From an uncultured Saprospiraceae bacterium (GTDB lineage Bacteria > Bacteroidota > Bacteroidia > Chitinophagales > Saprospiraceae): a DNA stretch of 64,000 nucleotides. Numbering within the stretch: the first letter of the stretch is position 1; each line of letters begins with the position of its first letter. Positions 35,906 through 45,139 of the stretch are shown here, piece by piece. The stretch is from contig CAJQRD010000038.1 of NCBI GenBank assembly GCA_905480605.1, positions 1 through 64,000 on the forward strand. Reading direction: 5' to 3'. Under the pieces are notes generated by a model. It saw only the letters and a list, made by a program, of their open reading frames with translations, did not search any database and was not told the origin of the DNA. A program made the translations under genes and the position numbers.

Positions 35906-38096
35906 ATGCTGATCAATAAACGAAATCTATCATTTTTAATATTCTGTCTTTGTGTAAACCTGATTTTTGCCCAAGAATTAACAAAAGAAGAACAAATTGC
36001 AATTCACCTTCAAAACACCGGCAAGCACAATTGTGCTACTGGAGATCTAAGCAAGGAAGCCAATGCAGCTTTTCTTAAAGAACCGAAAGCAAAATTAAAA
36101 ACAGTAGGATATACTCAATTGCCTGTAAGAATTCACATTGTAACGCTTGATAATGGAACTGGTGGAATATCACTCAATAATATTAATCGAGCAATGGCCA
36201 ACTTGAATTTTGTTTATCAACAAGAAGATATAGAATTCTATATAGCCAATGTTAATTATATAGCAAGTACCGCATATTATGAATTTTCTCAATCTGAAGA
36301 AGATGCTATGTGTGGAGCAAATGAAGTTGATGATGCTGTCAATGTGTTTTTTGTAAACAACATTACAACAAATAGTGGAGGTGGCGCTTGTGGATATGCC
36401 AGATATCCACAAAACCTGGACATCACATTAAGAATTTTGATGGACAATGGTTGTACTTTAAATGGAGTCAACGGCACATTCGTTCATGAATTTGGTCATT
36501 TTTTTAATTTAGCTCATACCCATAATGGAACATCAAATGGAAATGGACACGCCAACGCAGAACATGTACCAAGAACAGGTGGTAATTCAAATTGCTCTAC
36601 CAATGGAGATTATTTATGCGATACAGAGGCAGATCCAACTGGTTCTACTACTGCATGTGTTTATGACGAAGGTGGATCAGATACATATGGCAACCTTTAT
36701 ACTCCAGACGAAGACAATATAATGTCATATTATCCAGATGGCTGTGGTGGAATTTTTACACCAAATCAATATACTCGAATTGGTGTAGGACTGGCAACAA
36801 GATTAGCGCACACGGCTTACGACTTAGATGGAGCACAGCCCCCTTGCAAACGCTAATCCGACAGGATTAACAGGCACTGTATTTGGAACAGTTGTAACAT
36901 TAAACTGGAATGACAATGCCTCTAACGAATATGGTTATTTGATTGAACGCTCAGATGATGGTGGATCAACATATTCGCCTGTTCCATTTGGTGGTGTTGC
37001 TCCAAATATTACGACTTTTAGCGATGGCAACCTACTTCCGATGACTACCTATTCTTTCAAAGTAAAAGCATCAAGTGACAACCCAAATGATTATTCAAAT
37101 GTTATTACTATAACAACAGATAATTCCAACTTTATTTGTGCAGATGCTCAAACTTTAACATCATGTGGCAGTTTTACTGCACCAGATCCAAATCAAGGAA
37201 ATGGCGCTAATAATGCTAATGCCACACATGCTGTTTGGTATAAATTTATTTCCCCATATACAGGTACCGTAGATATTTTCTCTTGCCTTGGTGGAGCTGA
37301 TACACGTCTTTGGGTTTACTCTGGAACATGTAGAGGTTTAACTCTAATAGCAAATAATGATGATGAATGCGAAATGACGCCTGGAAGTAACACTTATGCT
37401 TCAGAAGTCCTAGCTGTTCCAGTTACAAAAAACATACCTATTTATATTGAATGGGATGATAGATGGAATCCTAGTTCTTTTACTTTCCAGATTGTACTTA
37501 ATGACATAACAGATGCTTGTGCGCAAGCAACAAATATTACAACAGCGGGAAGTACAACTGTTCCTTCAGTTTCATGTGGATCAGGAGCAAGCCAATCTGG
37601 AGCAACTCATGCCGCGTGGTATAAATTCATTCCTCCGACTACAGGCAACATAACTGTTAGATCTTGCAATCAAAGTGTCAATACAAGATTATATGTACAT
37701 ACAGGTTCTTGTGGCAGTTTAACCTTAGCTTATTCATCAGATGATGATTGTAGTGCTGGTGGAAGCCTTGGCAATGTTGCGTCAATTATTTCCAATATAC
37801 CAGTTGTAGCCAGCACACCTATATATATTGAGTGGGACGATCGATGGTCAACATCTGGTTTTGACTTTGATATAATATATCAAGGAAATTGCCCAACTGA
37901 TTATACACTTTCTGGAACACAATCAATCAGTGAGGATTTTGAAACGGATGGTGTAATTGCTTCAAGCCAAACTATTCAAACAGGTGTTATGGTTGATTAT
38001 GATTCAGGCATGTCAATTACCTTAGAAGCCAATTTTGAGGTAATAGTAGGGGCAATTTTCAATGCTATTATTGATGGTTGTGGTGGGAGTCAGTAG
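35906..38096 (+). pseudogene. Secreted M43-family metalloprotease with FN3 and paired C-terminal domains, frameshifted at a C5 run
   Basis: The first frame encodes a signal peptide (LIFCLCVNLIFAQ) and an M43 cytophagalysin/pappalysin-type catalytic domain with the zinc motif HEFGHFFNLAH near residue 195 and the Met-turn NIMSYYPDGC near 272. At 36839-36843 (CCCCC) the frame is lost after DLDGAQPP. The next frame continues without a gap as LANANPTGLTGTVFGT, giving an FN3-like domain, two tandem ~115-residue beta domains each ending IYIEWDDRW, and a C-terminal coathanger-type domain ending IDGCGG. C4 would give one protein of 729 aa. Zinc site intact, so function depends on whether the lesion is real. 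Confidence 0.8.
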
Positions 38097-38264
38097 TTTA
38101 ACAATTAATGATTAATAAGGAATAATTTATCATTAAGAAGAGAAGGAGAATTATTGATTATGTTCACCTTCGTTTTCTTATGAAAACTTCTGTGAATGAA
38201 GATTATGAATTTATTCCAGTATTGTTGGCATTATTGCACATTGAATCATTGTTTACATTGAATA

Positions 38265-39551
38265 TTAAAAATACTGTCCTAAACCAACAACCAGGCCTTT
38301 TTCTCTTGTATTAAAAACATCAATACCATAATCAACCCTTAAGGTTGCACCAAATACTTTTTGATATATCAATCGAAAACCTATTCCAACAAATTGCCTG
38401 AATTGGCTCTTGTCAAACAATTGGCCTATTTTGCCTCCTGGGTTTCTCCATGATCCAAGGTCTGAAAAAGCAATCCCTTGAATAGCCCATTTTTTGACAT
38501 GACTTAAAGTATATCTGATTTCAGTATTCAAAATCAGTTGTGCTGTGCCACGATCAATTCTATTTCCAATTCCACGAATATTGACATGACTATCAACAAC
38601 AAAAGGTGCAAAAGGTGAATCGTTATTTGTTGAAATTCCAAATTTAAATCTAGCAGCAATATTTAATTTTTGAGAAGGTCGTATGAAAATCCTAGATTGT
38701 AGTTGCAAACTATTAAACAAAGACTTATCAGATGTATTAAAGACTTTTTGAAAAATTGCATTAAAGTCATATCCTTTCAAATAAAAATAATCATAATTTA
38801 AATAGTTATGATTGTATATAATTTTTGTCAGCCATTTCTTTTCTGTGAGTTCTTTTGGTCCAGGTGGATTTTCTAAAAATTGCTCGCTTGATTGTTTGTA
38901 GTTTTCTACAAAATATGTCACTCCAAATTCTAAAAATTTGCGTCTATCGAAATTGTGAATTATAGATCCCGCAACACTGTTGTTATCATACAAATACTGC
39001 ACAGTCCCTTCGTCAAAAAATAAAGGCTCAACAGACGACCATTTGCTAAGACTAAATGCATGCCCCCATGCTCCATTTAAATATCTTGGATTTCTAAAAT
39101 ATACTTCTCCGGAATGTCTACTATCATTGTTTTGATAATAAGCCAGGAAAGTCTGTCCTTTCCCCTGCCAGTTGTTATCAACAACACCCAATCTATACCA
39201 AACGTTATCTTTTATCCCGCCAAAACCTACAACTGGCAAAATCGTTTGTCTTTCTTCAATATTATACCTAATATGAACTCTTTCGCCAACAGTATCGATG
39301 GCCTCGGATACGGATGAAATTCCTGGAGAATTCTTTAAATTTTGTAGAGCAGCCTCTAGTTGTACTAAACTTATATTGTCACCCTTTTCAAAATGCAATA
39401 AGTCATTGAGGTATTGAAGATTGTTTGCTTTCTGACCATCAAATTGAATTTGGGCAATTGGTAACAGACTGTTATTCTGAGCTTGAATATTTTCGGTTGC
39501 GAATGAAATAAATATGACTAAAGAGAATACAAAATGCTTAAGAAAAAGCAC
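38265..39551 (-). CDS. Omp85/BamA-TamA-like outer-membrane protein
   Basis: A GTG at 39549-39551, one base after the stop of the upstream gene, starts a good signal peptide (VLFLKHFVFSLVIFISFATE); the longer ATG reading overlaps that gene by ~100 bases and has no homology-like content. Residues ~30-105 form one POTRA-like domain (IAQIQFDGQKANNLQYLNDL, then NISLVQLEAALQNLKN). The rest is a 16-strand-type barrel with the Omp85 signature region VNIRGIGNRIDRG, ending GLVVGLGQYF. 428 aa is short for BamA (five POTRAs) and suits a single-POTRA surface antigen. Translationally coupled to the DUF547-barrel gene. Confidence 0.8.
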   Translation of the reverse strand: MLFLKHFVFSLVIFISFATENIQAQNNSLLPIAQIQFDGQKANNLQYLNDLLHFEKGDNISLVQLEAALQNLKNSPGISSVSEAIDTVGERVHIRYNIEERQTILPVVGFGGIKDNVWYRLGVVDNNWQGKGQTFLAYYQNNDSRHSGEVYFRNPRYLNGAWGHAFSLSKWSSVEPLFFDEGTVQYLYDNNSVAGSIIHNFDRRKFLEFGVTYFVENYKQSSEQFLENPPGPKELTEKKWLTKIIYNHNYLNYDYFYLKGYDFNAIFQKVFNTSDKSLFNSLQLQSRIFIRPSQKLNIAARFKFGISTNNDSPFAPFVVDSHVNIRGIGNRIDRGTAQLILNTEIRYTLSHVKKWAIQGIAFSDLGSWRNPGGKIGQLFDKSQFRQFVGIGFRLIYQKVFGATLRVDYGIDVFNTREKGLVVGLGQYF

Positions 39552-39552
39552 T

Positions 39553-41085
39553 CTATAAATTAAAACGAAATCCAATATTGATTGTTTCTGCTTGCCCACC
39601 TGTATTTGATAAAAACTCATTTGTAAAATCTGTATAAAGCAATTCAATTTCTACATCTGGAGTAAATTGGTATTTTGACCCAATTCCATATTGGTAAAAG
39701 TAATCAAAATCAGATTGCCAATATGGAGAATAACCAGCAAGTGCATAAACTGTTAACTTTGTACTTGGCGTAAAACTAAAGATTCCAGTTACAGGAGTTG
39801 ACAACCTATTAACATGCCCATTTTCATTACTGCCTATATCCTCAAACAAAACAGCCAATTCAGTAAACAAAGAAAATTTAGTCCCAATTGGAAAATCATT
39901 AAAAAACTGAGTATTCCATGTTGGCCCTGTCCAATCAATATAAGCTTGTGTAGCACTTCCTGCCAAGTCAGTTCCAACAGGAAGTACAAATGAACTTTGA
40001 ATAGAAAAATTTGTCCATTTGGGTACAGGTGCATATCTAATCTGAGGTCCAATAGCTGTCAAGCCAGATCGCGAGCTTCCCTCCTCCCCGCTTCCAAAAA
40101 CAGAAAACGGTGAAGATGGTAAACTAGTATTTCGTACTTTCCTATATCTAGTATTTATACCAATATTAAATCTGTTACTCAATCCGTACAATGCACTTAC
40201 TATTGTTGTAAAAAACGAAGATCGATCAGTTAAGTTATCTACGGATCCCGTTCTTTGTGAATACAAATTATTAAATATTTTTAATTCAACTGACCCTTTG
40301 GGAATAGTTGATGACACTATGTATCTACTTGCGTTCGTACCTTGTAGTTCTGCCTTCTTTACTCCCAACAACGTAGATAAATCATTTAAAGACCAATCAT
40401 ATTTATAAAATGATGTTTTAGCAGAGTCTGGAATCTTAGTCTTCCTATATTTATTTATAAACGACCTTATTCCAGAATTGCTGCCGCCAAAATCATCAGC
40501 ATACCATTTGAAAACCTCAGACAATTCAACTTTGCCAAAGCTGGTTTTAATAAAAGAATCATCGTTAAGTGCCAATCTAGTTTGTTGTTCTAATTGCCGT
40601 TCTAACTTAGAAGGTGTATAGGCAAAGTCAGAAATGGGAGGGCAACCTAAAGCACCACATACCAAAACGAAGTGCAACCTAGCATCTTTGTAAGGCCTCA
40701 ATAAATAATTCTTCTCGAGATCGTTCAATGAAATTTTTTGACCACTTACATTTACTTTCTGCTTATCAAAAAATCCACCTTTATCCATTACTGATCTGAT
40801 AGGATACATATCCACAACTTGATTGATTACATGTAGATTATAAGCATTTATATAAAAAGCCTGTTTTTCAAGATCTGTTGACGAACTCAAGTCAGCTTTT
40901 TCTATTTGTTTTATTAGGGACTTTAAGTCATTCATTTTAAGATTGGTGTAATCAACCAAACTGAATTTTACATTTTTTTGAAAAAAGGAGTTGGCATCAT
41001 TAAAAAATCGTTGACTGTCAAACTGACCAGTCATTGATGATATAAATATCAAGATTAACGAAAGTGTATTGGTGATTTTTTTCAT
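39553..41085 (-). CDS. DUF547 domain fused to an outer-membrane beta-barrel
   Basis: A signal peptide (MKKITNTLSLILIFISSMTG) is followed at ~45-215 by a DUF547 domain: KQAFYINAYNLHVINQVVDM, the FVLVCGALGCPPISDFAY segment with conserved Cys, and LSEVFKWYADDFGG. From ~250 to 510 the protein becomes a beta-barrel (GPQIRYAPVPKW, IQSSFVLPVGTDLAGSA, IEYELLYTDF-like strand pairs, ending INIGFRFNL). DUF547 proteins are normally stand-alone and of unknown function with a papain/transglutaminase-like look; fusion to a barrel would place it at the outer membrane. The next gene, one base away, encodes an Omp85-like protein, so the two probably form one unit. Confidence 0.75.
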   Translation of the reverse strand: MKKITNTLSLILIFISSMTGQFDSQRFFNDANSFFQKNVKFSLVDYTNLKMNDLKSLIKQIEKADLSSSTDLEKQAFYINAYNLHVINQVVDMYPIRSVMDKGGFFDKQKVNVSGQKISLNDLEKNYLLRPYKDARLHFVLVCGALGCPPISDFAYTPSKLERQLEQQTRLALNDDSFIKTSFGKVELSEVFKWYADDFGGSNSGIRSFINKYRKTKIPDSAKTSFYKYDWSLNDLSTLLGVKKAELQGTNASRYIVSSTIPKGSVELKIFNNLYSQRTGSVDNLTDRSSFFTTIVSALYGLSNRFNIGINTRYRKVRNTSLPSSPFSVFGSGEEGSSRSGLTAIGPQIRYAPVPKWTNFSIQSSFVLPVGTDLAGSATQAYIDWTGPTWNTQFFNDFPIGTKFSLFTELAVLFEDIGSNENGHVNRLSTPVTGIFSFTPSTKLTVYALAGYSPYWQSDFDYFYQYGIGSKYQFTPDVEIELLYTDFTNEFLSNTGGQAETINIGFRFNL

Positions 41086-41288
41086 TTTTTCATATTGTTT
41101 ATGCCAACTAGCCGATTAAGTAATATGATACAAATATCACGACAGTAATGGTCGCCATAAAAGGCACATCTTCCTGAAAAGATGTCAATTTTTCCTTAAA
41201 ATGAAAAATATATACATTAATCGCTATTCACAAACAAAACTCATAAAATATAGAGAAAAAGAGCCCATGATGACAATTCAAGATACTC

Positions 41289-43508
41289 TTAAATCTTTAT
41301 TGAACGTACTATCGAACTATATCCATCTTGCCTAATCGCATTATCCGGAATAATATCTTTTCCAGGTAACCCTAAGAACTTAGAACTTATATCAAAACCT
41401 ACTTCTTCGCTGAAATTATGCTTTGTAATTTTTATTTCCAAGGAATCCTGAGTCAATCCATAAACGTCTATAGTTGCTTCAACATCTCCATCCTTACTTA
41501 CAAATGCACTTTGATTGTTGATGGACAAAGATTTTATATTCTTGACGTTCTCAATATAGATTCTTGTTTGAAATACTTCATGGTCATAAGTTAATTTAAA
41601 ATCAAATTCATTTAAAGAATCAGGTTCTACCACCTGAGTAACAATATGAGGATCCACATTACTGATGATTCCTAACCTTTTTGATAGGTATGGTATTTTC
41701 ACTTCTATAATTTTATCAGTTTGCAATATGTCTTGATTACCAATGTTTATTCTATCATCATTTGATATCCAATGTGCCTCAACATTATCAATGTCGTAAT
41801 TATAAATCAAACTAGAAGGCAATGGTTTATCACTGGTCGGCTTAGATGTCATATGTGCCCAAATCAAACTGCCGAAAAACAAAATCAAGCACGCTGAAGG
41901 AACTACTTTTTCATCACTCCAAATACTATCAAATGTCAAAATAATTCCCAAGCAAATTATACACGACAATATTGCCGGCCCAATCATATTACTCAAACTG
42001 AATGCTAAAAATAAATTATTAATAACAGGTGACCATATAGCCAAAGGAACTGTTATCAATGCAAAAGGAATTACATATTTGTAAATAGCACTCCTTTTAT
42101 TGCCTTTAATTTGTGCCCACACGATCAGTGCCAATGCCAAAGTTGGAATACTCATGAAATAAGTAGCTGTTGGCAGTAAAAAATAAAAAGCTATGGTAAA
42201 ACAAAGCAGTAATATCAGTGAAGCCACCTTAAGATTAATATAGTTATGTTTTTTACTATAAAAATAAGTTCTCAACCACATTACAAAAACAGTTGAAGAA
42301 ACTATAGTGATAATATAAATCTTATGATTGTAGAACTGCCCAGCATAAAAAACATCGTATTGTGGATAGAACTTAAACAACATACTACTTAGCAGTTTCA
42401 TGGCGGCTCCCATAAGTACAAGTACAAAAATCAAATTAAGCATAGCCCATAACGTAGACTTGATTTTCAGTTTTTCAGTTACAAATAGTTTATACAAAAC
42501 AAAGCATACCAAGAGTAATGTCAAAATCAAAAAAAACAAATCCCAGCTGGCAGGGTAAATTATCAAGCTTGTGAATAAATTAAAAAATGAAGCATTGTGA
42601 GAAACAACATTTGACAAATCAATATTGGCAAAGTGCTTAACCAAATGATACATGTTTTCTCCTGTATGTTGAACGCTTTCCATGTTCAGTCTTTCCGGAG
42701 AATCATCAGGATTGTGGTAATAGGAAAATCCATCAATAAAAGCATGATTGATACCAGGCAGTCCCGCTTTTTTAAAAAAAGTAAAATCTGTATCATTTGG
42801 AAGCAGATTGTAAATTTCAAATGACAATGAATTGGCGATTGGCCTACGGCCTACTTTTTTAACTTGCTTCACCAACCAGGCATTTCCTTCTGACCATTCA
42901 AATGAAATAGATGGACCACTATTGCCTCTAGCCTCATAATTTAGAACAAGGCCAATATTTGATATGTCTCTTTGTTCAACAAAAGACTTGGCACCTAAAA
43001 GGCCCATTTCTTCTCCATCAGTAATTAAAAAAATTATATCATTTTCATGATGAGATTTCTTTAACAACCTAGCAGTCTCCAACATACATGCCACAGCATG
43101 CACATCGTCAGCTGCACCTGGTGCACTCAAAACACTGTCATAATGTCCAGCGATTAAAACTGCTTTATTATTACCAAGCTTACTTCCGTTACCCTTTATC
43201 GTTGCGATAATATTTTCAGTCCTCGCTAGCTTAATATATCGATTATTAAAATTGCTATTTGTATTCCCAATGAATATTTCAGATTGAATATCTAACTTTG
43301 AAAACTCCGACAAAATATAATCCCTGACTTTTCTGTTTTCACTTGTTCCCATAAAATGATTCTCTGCAGCCATTTTTTGAATATGAGGCTTGGCATTAAG
43401 AGCTGAGAAGTTACCACTATCTACTGACGCTACCTTAGTAGGTGATTCTAAAGAAAGTGCCACAGCACAAATTAAAACAATCCACAAATACTTAACTATT
43501 TTTCCCAT
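41289..43508 (-). CDS. M28 family zinc metallopeptidase with multi-helix membrane domain
   Basis: A 739-residue membrane peptidase. After a signal/anchor helix the M28 aminopeptidase domain spans ~30-295: VLIAGHYDSVLSAPGAADDV supplies the first zinc His and bridging Asp, FLITDGEEMGLLGAKSF the catalytic and metal Glu residues, NYEARGNSGPS the next region, and FSYYHNPDDSPERLNMESVQ the last His. Residues ~310-570 contain about eight hydrophobic helices, and ~580-739 form a beta-rich extracytoplasmic domain. The layout resembles the ER aminopeptidase Fxna/ERMP1-type M28 proteins and is common in Bacteroidota. Substrates are presumably peptides in the periplasm. Divergent from the patatin gene. 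Confidence 0.88.
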   Translation of the reverse strand: MGKIVKYLWIVLICAVALSLESPTKVASVDSGNFSALNAKPHIQKMAAENHFMGTSENRKVRDYILSEFSKLDIQSEIFIGNTNSNFNNRYIKLARTENIIATIKGNGSKLGNNKAVLIAGHYDSVLSAPGAADDVHAVACMLETARLLKKSHHENDIIFLITDGEEMGLLGAKSFVEQRDISNIGLVLNYEARGNSGPSISFEWSEGNAWLVKQVKKVGRRPIANSLSFEIYNLLPNDTDFTFFKKAGLPGINHAFIDGFSYYHNPDDSPERLNMESVQHTGENMYHLVKHFANIDLSNVVSHNASFFNLFTSLIIYPASWDLFFLILTLLLVCFVLYKLFVTEKLKIKSTLWAMLNLIFVLVLMGAAMKLLSSMLFKFYPQYDVFYAGQFYNHKIYIITIVSSTVFVMWLRTYFYSKKHNYINLKVASLILLLCFTIAFYFLLPTATYFMSIPTLALALIVWAQIKGNKRSAIYKYVIPFALITVPLAIWSPVINNLFLAFSLSNMIGPAILSCIICLGIILTFDSIWSDEKVVPSACLILFFGSLIWAHMTSKPTSDKPLPSSLIYNYDIDNVEAHWISNDDRINIGNQDILQTDKIIEVKIPYLSKRLGIISNVDPHIVTQVVEPDSLNEFDFKLTYDHEVFQTRIYIENVKNIKSLSINNQSAFVSKDGDVEATIDVYGLTQDSLEIKITKHNFSEEVGFDISSKFLGLPGKDIIPDNAIRQDGYSSIVRSIKI

Positions 43509-43590
43509 ATCACATATTTGATGTTAATATAGTAATATATTTATTAAATATTAAGGAAATAACTCAAACCGAAACGTTATATTATAGATT

Positions 43591-44445
43591 ATGAACGAAA
43601 GAAGAAATGCTTGTTTGATTGTTGAGGGTGGCGGTTTTAAAACTGCTTTTACTTCTGGAGTATTAGATGCTTTTTTAAGCCAAAATTTCAATAACTTTAA
43701 TGGATACCTTGGAGTATCTGGAGGAGCAATTGCTGTGTCATACTTTTTAAGTGAGCAATTTCGATTTTGTTTTAATGCCATAGAATTACTGGCCGTTGAT
43801 CAACACTTCATGAAATTCAAAAGAACTTTCGGAAATGAAGGTATGATGGACATCGATTATTTAGAAAAAGTAGCGAAAGAAAAAGTACCCTTTGACATTG
43901 ACAAAGCTTTAGAAAACATTCAAGATAAGATGGTTGCCTTTGTAGCCACAAATCGAAAATACGGCAATCCTGAATATCTTAACCCAGATAAAAAAAACTG
44001 GATCAATTCTGTTATTGCATCAAGTACTCTTCCATTTGTAACCAAAGGCAAACATAAGTTTGGGGGAAAAGCGTATTTCGATGGAGGTTGGAGTGACCCA
44101 TTACCTGTTATTTGGGCAACCGAAGAAGGTTTTAATGATATCACAGTGATTCGAACCAGTCCGCAGGAAATAAAAACCTCACAAAGTTGGACAGATTATT
44201 TTGGAAGTATTTATTTTAGTAAGAGACCAGAGTTGAGTAAGGTTTTTACTACTTGTTATGATAACTACAATCAAGCTGTAGATTTCATGAAAAAACCACC
44301 AAAAGGGATTATTATCAATCAAATTGCTCCTGATCAGGTTCTTAAAAGTGGCACCTATTCCTACAGTGATAAAACTATCATAGATGATTATAGATATGGT
44401 TTAGATCTTGGCATTAATTATATTATGGATAGAAATAAAAAATGA
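43591..44445 (+). CDS. Patatin-like phospholipase
   Basis: A cytoplasmic or membrane-associated lipid acyl hydrolase using a Ser-Asp dyad. The oxyanion glycines are in IVEGGGFKTAF (residues 10-20), the nucleophile in GVSGGA (Ser43), and the catalytic Asp in AYFDGGWSDPLPV near 163. 284 aa, no signal peptide; resembles the E. coli YjjU/RssA-type group. Probably deacylates phospholipids or lysophospholipids. The stop overlaps the ATG of the DUF2306 gene by four bases (ATGA), so the two form an operon. Confidence 0.9.
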   Translation: MNERRNACLIVEGGGFKTAFTSGVLDAFLSQNFNNFNGYLGVSGGAIAVSYFLSEQFRFCFNAIELLAVDQHFMKFKRTFGNEGMMDIDYLEKVAKEKVPFDIDKALENIQDKMVAFVATNRKYGNPEYLNPDKKNWINSVIASSTLPFVTKGKHKFGGKAYFDGGWSDPLPVIWATEEGFNDITVIRTSPQEIKTSQSWTDYFGSIYFSKRPELSKVFTTCYDNYNQAVDFMKKPPKGIIINQIAPDQVLKSGTYSYSDKTIIDDYRYGLDLGINYIMDRNKK

Positions 44446-45056
44446 ACATTAAAAAAGTAGCATGGATTATTTTTGCAATGTCTTGTATTATGACTGGACT
44501 ATACCCTATCATTTATTTTACCATTGATAGAAAATTTGGACTATTAAGTTCAAAGTCTCCAGAGTTATTAAGCAGCCTGCCATGGAACATAGCATTCTAT
44601 GGCCACATTGTTCTAGGAGGTCTCGCTCTATTAGTTGGTTGGATACAATTCAGTAATAAGCTCCGCCAGAAAAACATTAGTAAACATCGTACAATTGGTA
44701 AAGTTTATATTTATACTGCTTTGGTAAGTGGTTTGTGTGGGCTCATTATTGCCCAAAGTGCCACTGGAGGATGGAATTGTCGAATTGGGTTTACCTTGTC
44801 TGCTCTTGTTTGGCTATCCACAACAATAATAGCATTAATGGCTGTTAAAAATGGCAATATAAACAAGCATCAACGCTTTATGTTGTATAGTTATGCCGTT
44901 TGTTTCTCTGCAGTTACTCTAAGGATATGGTTACCCTTATTAACCATGTCACTAGGAGGTTTTATAGAGGCTTATAGAATAGTAGCTTGGTTAAGTTGGG
45001 TCCCGAATTTAATAGTTGCTCATATAATAGCCAACAAAATAATAAGTAAAGTATAA
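44442..45056 (+). CDS. DUF2306 integral membrane protein
   Basis: A 204-residue membrane protein with about six hydrophobic helices (VAWIIFAMSCIMTGLYPIIY, IAFYGHIVLGGLALLVGWIQ, IYTALVSGLCGLIIA). Conserved features of the DUF2306 family are present: the HRTIGKVYIY loop after helix 2, SATGGWNCRIGF, and KHQRFMLYSYAVCFSAVTLR, with histidines at helix ends reminiscent of redox-membrane proteins. No function is established. Coupled to the upstream patatin gene by a four-base overlap. Confidence 0.82.
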   Translation: MNIKKVAWIIFAMSCIMTGLYPIIYFTIDRKFGLLSSKSPELLSSLPWNIAFYGHIVLGGLALLVGWIQFSNKLRQKNISKHRTIGKVYIYTALVSGLCGLIIAQSATGGWNCRIGFTLSALVWLSTTIIALMAVKNGNINKHQRFMLYSYAVCFSAVTLRIWLPLLTMSLGGFIEAYRIVAWLSWVPNLIVAHIIANKIISKV

Positions 45057-45139
45057 AGCTTAATAGCTCAAGACATAATTACTTATATTTTTCTTTTATC
45101 TTACAGCATTAATTCTTTATAGGCTATATCTGTTATATT

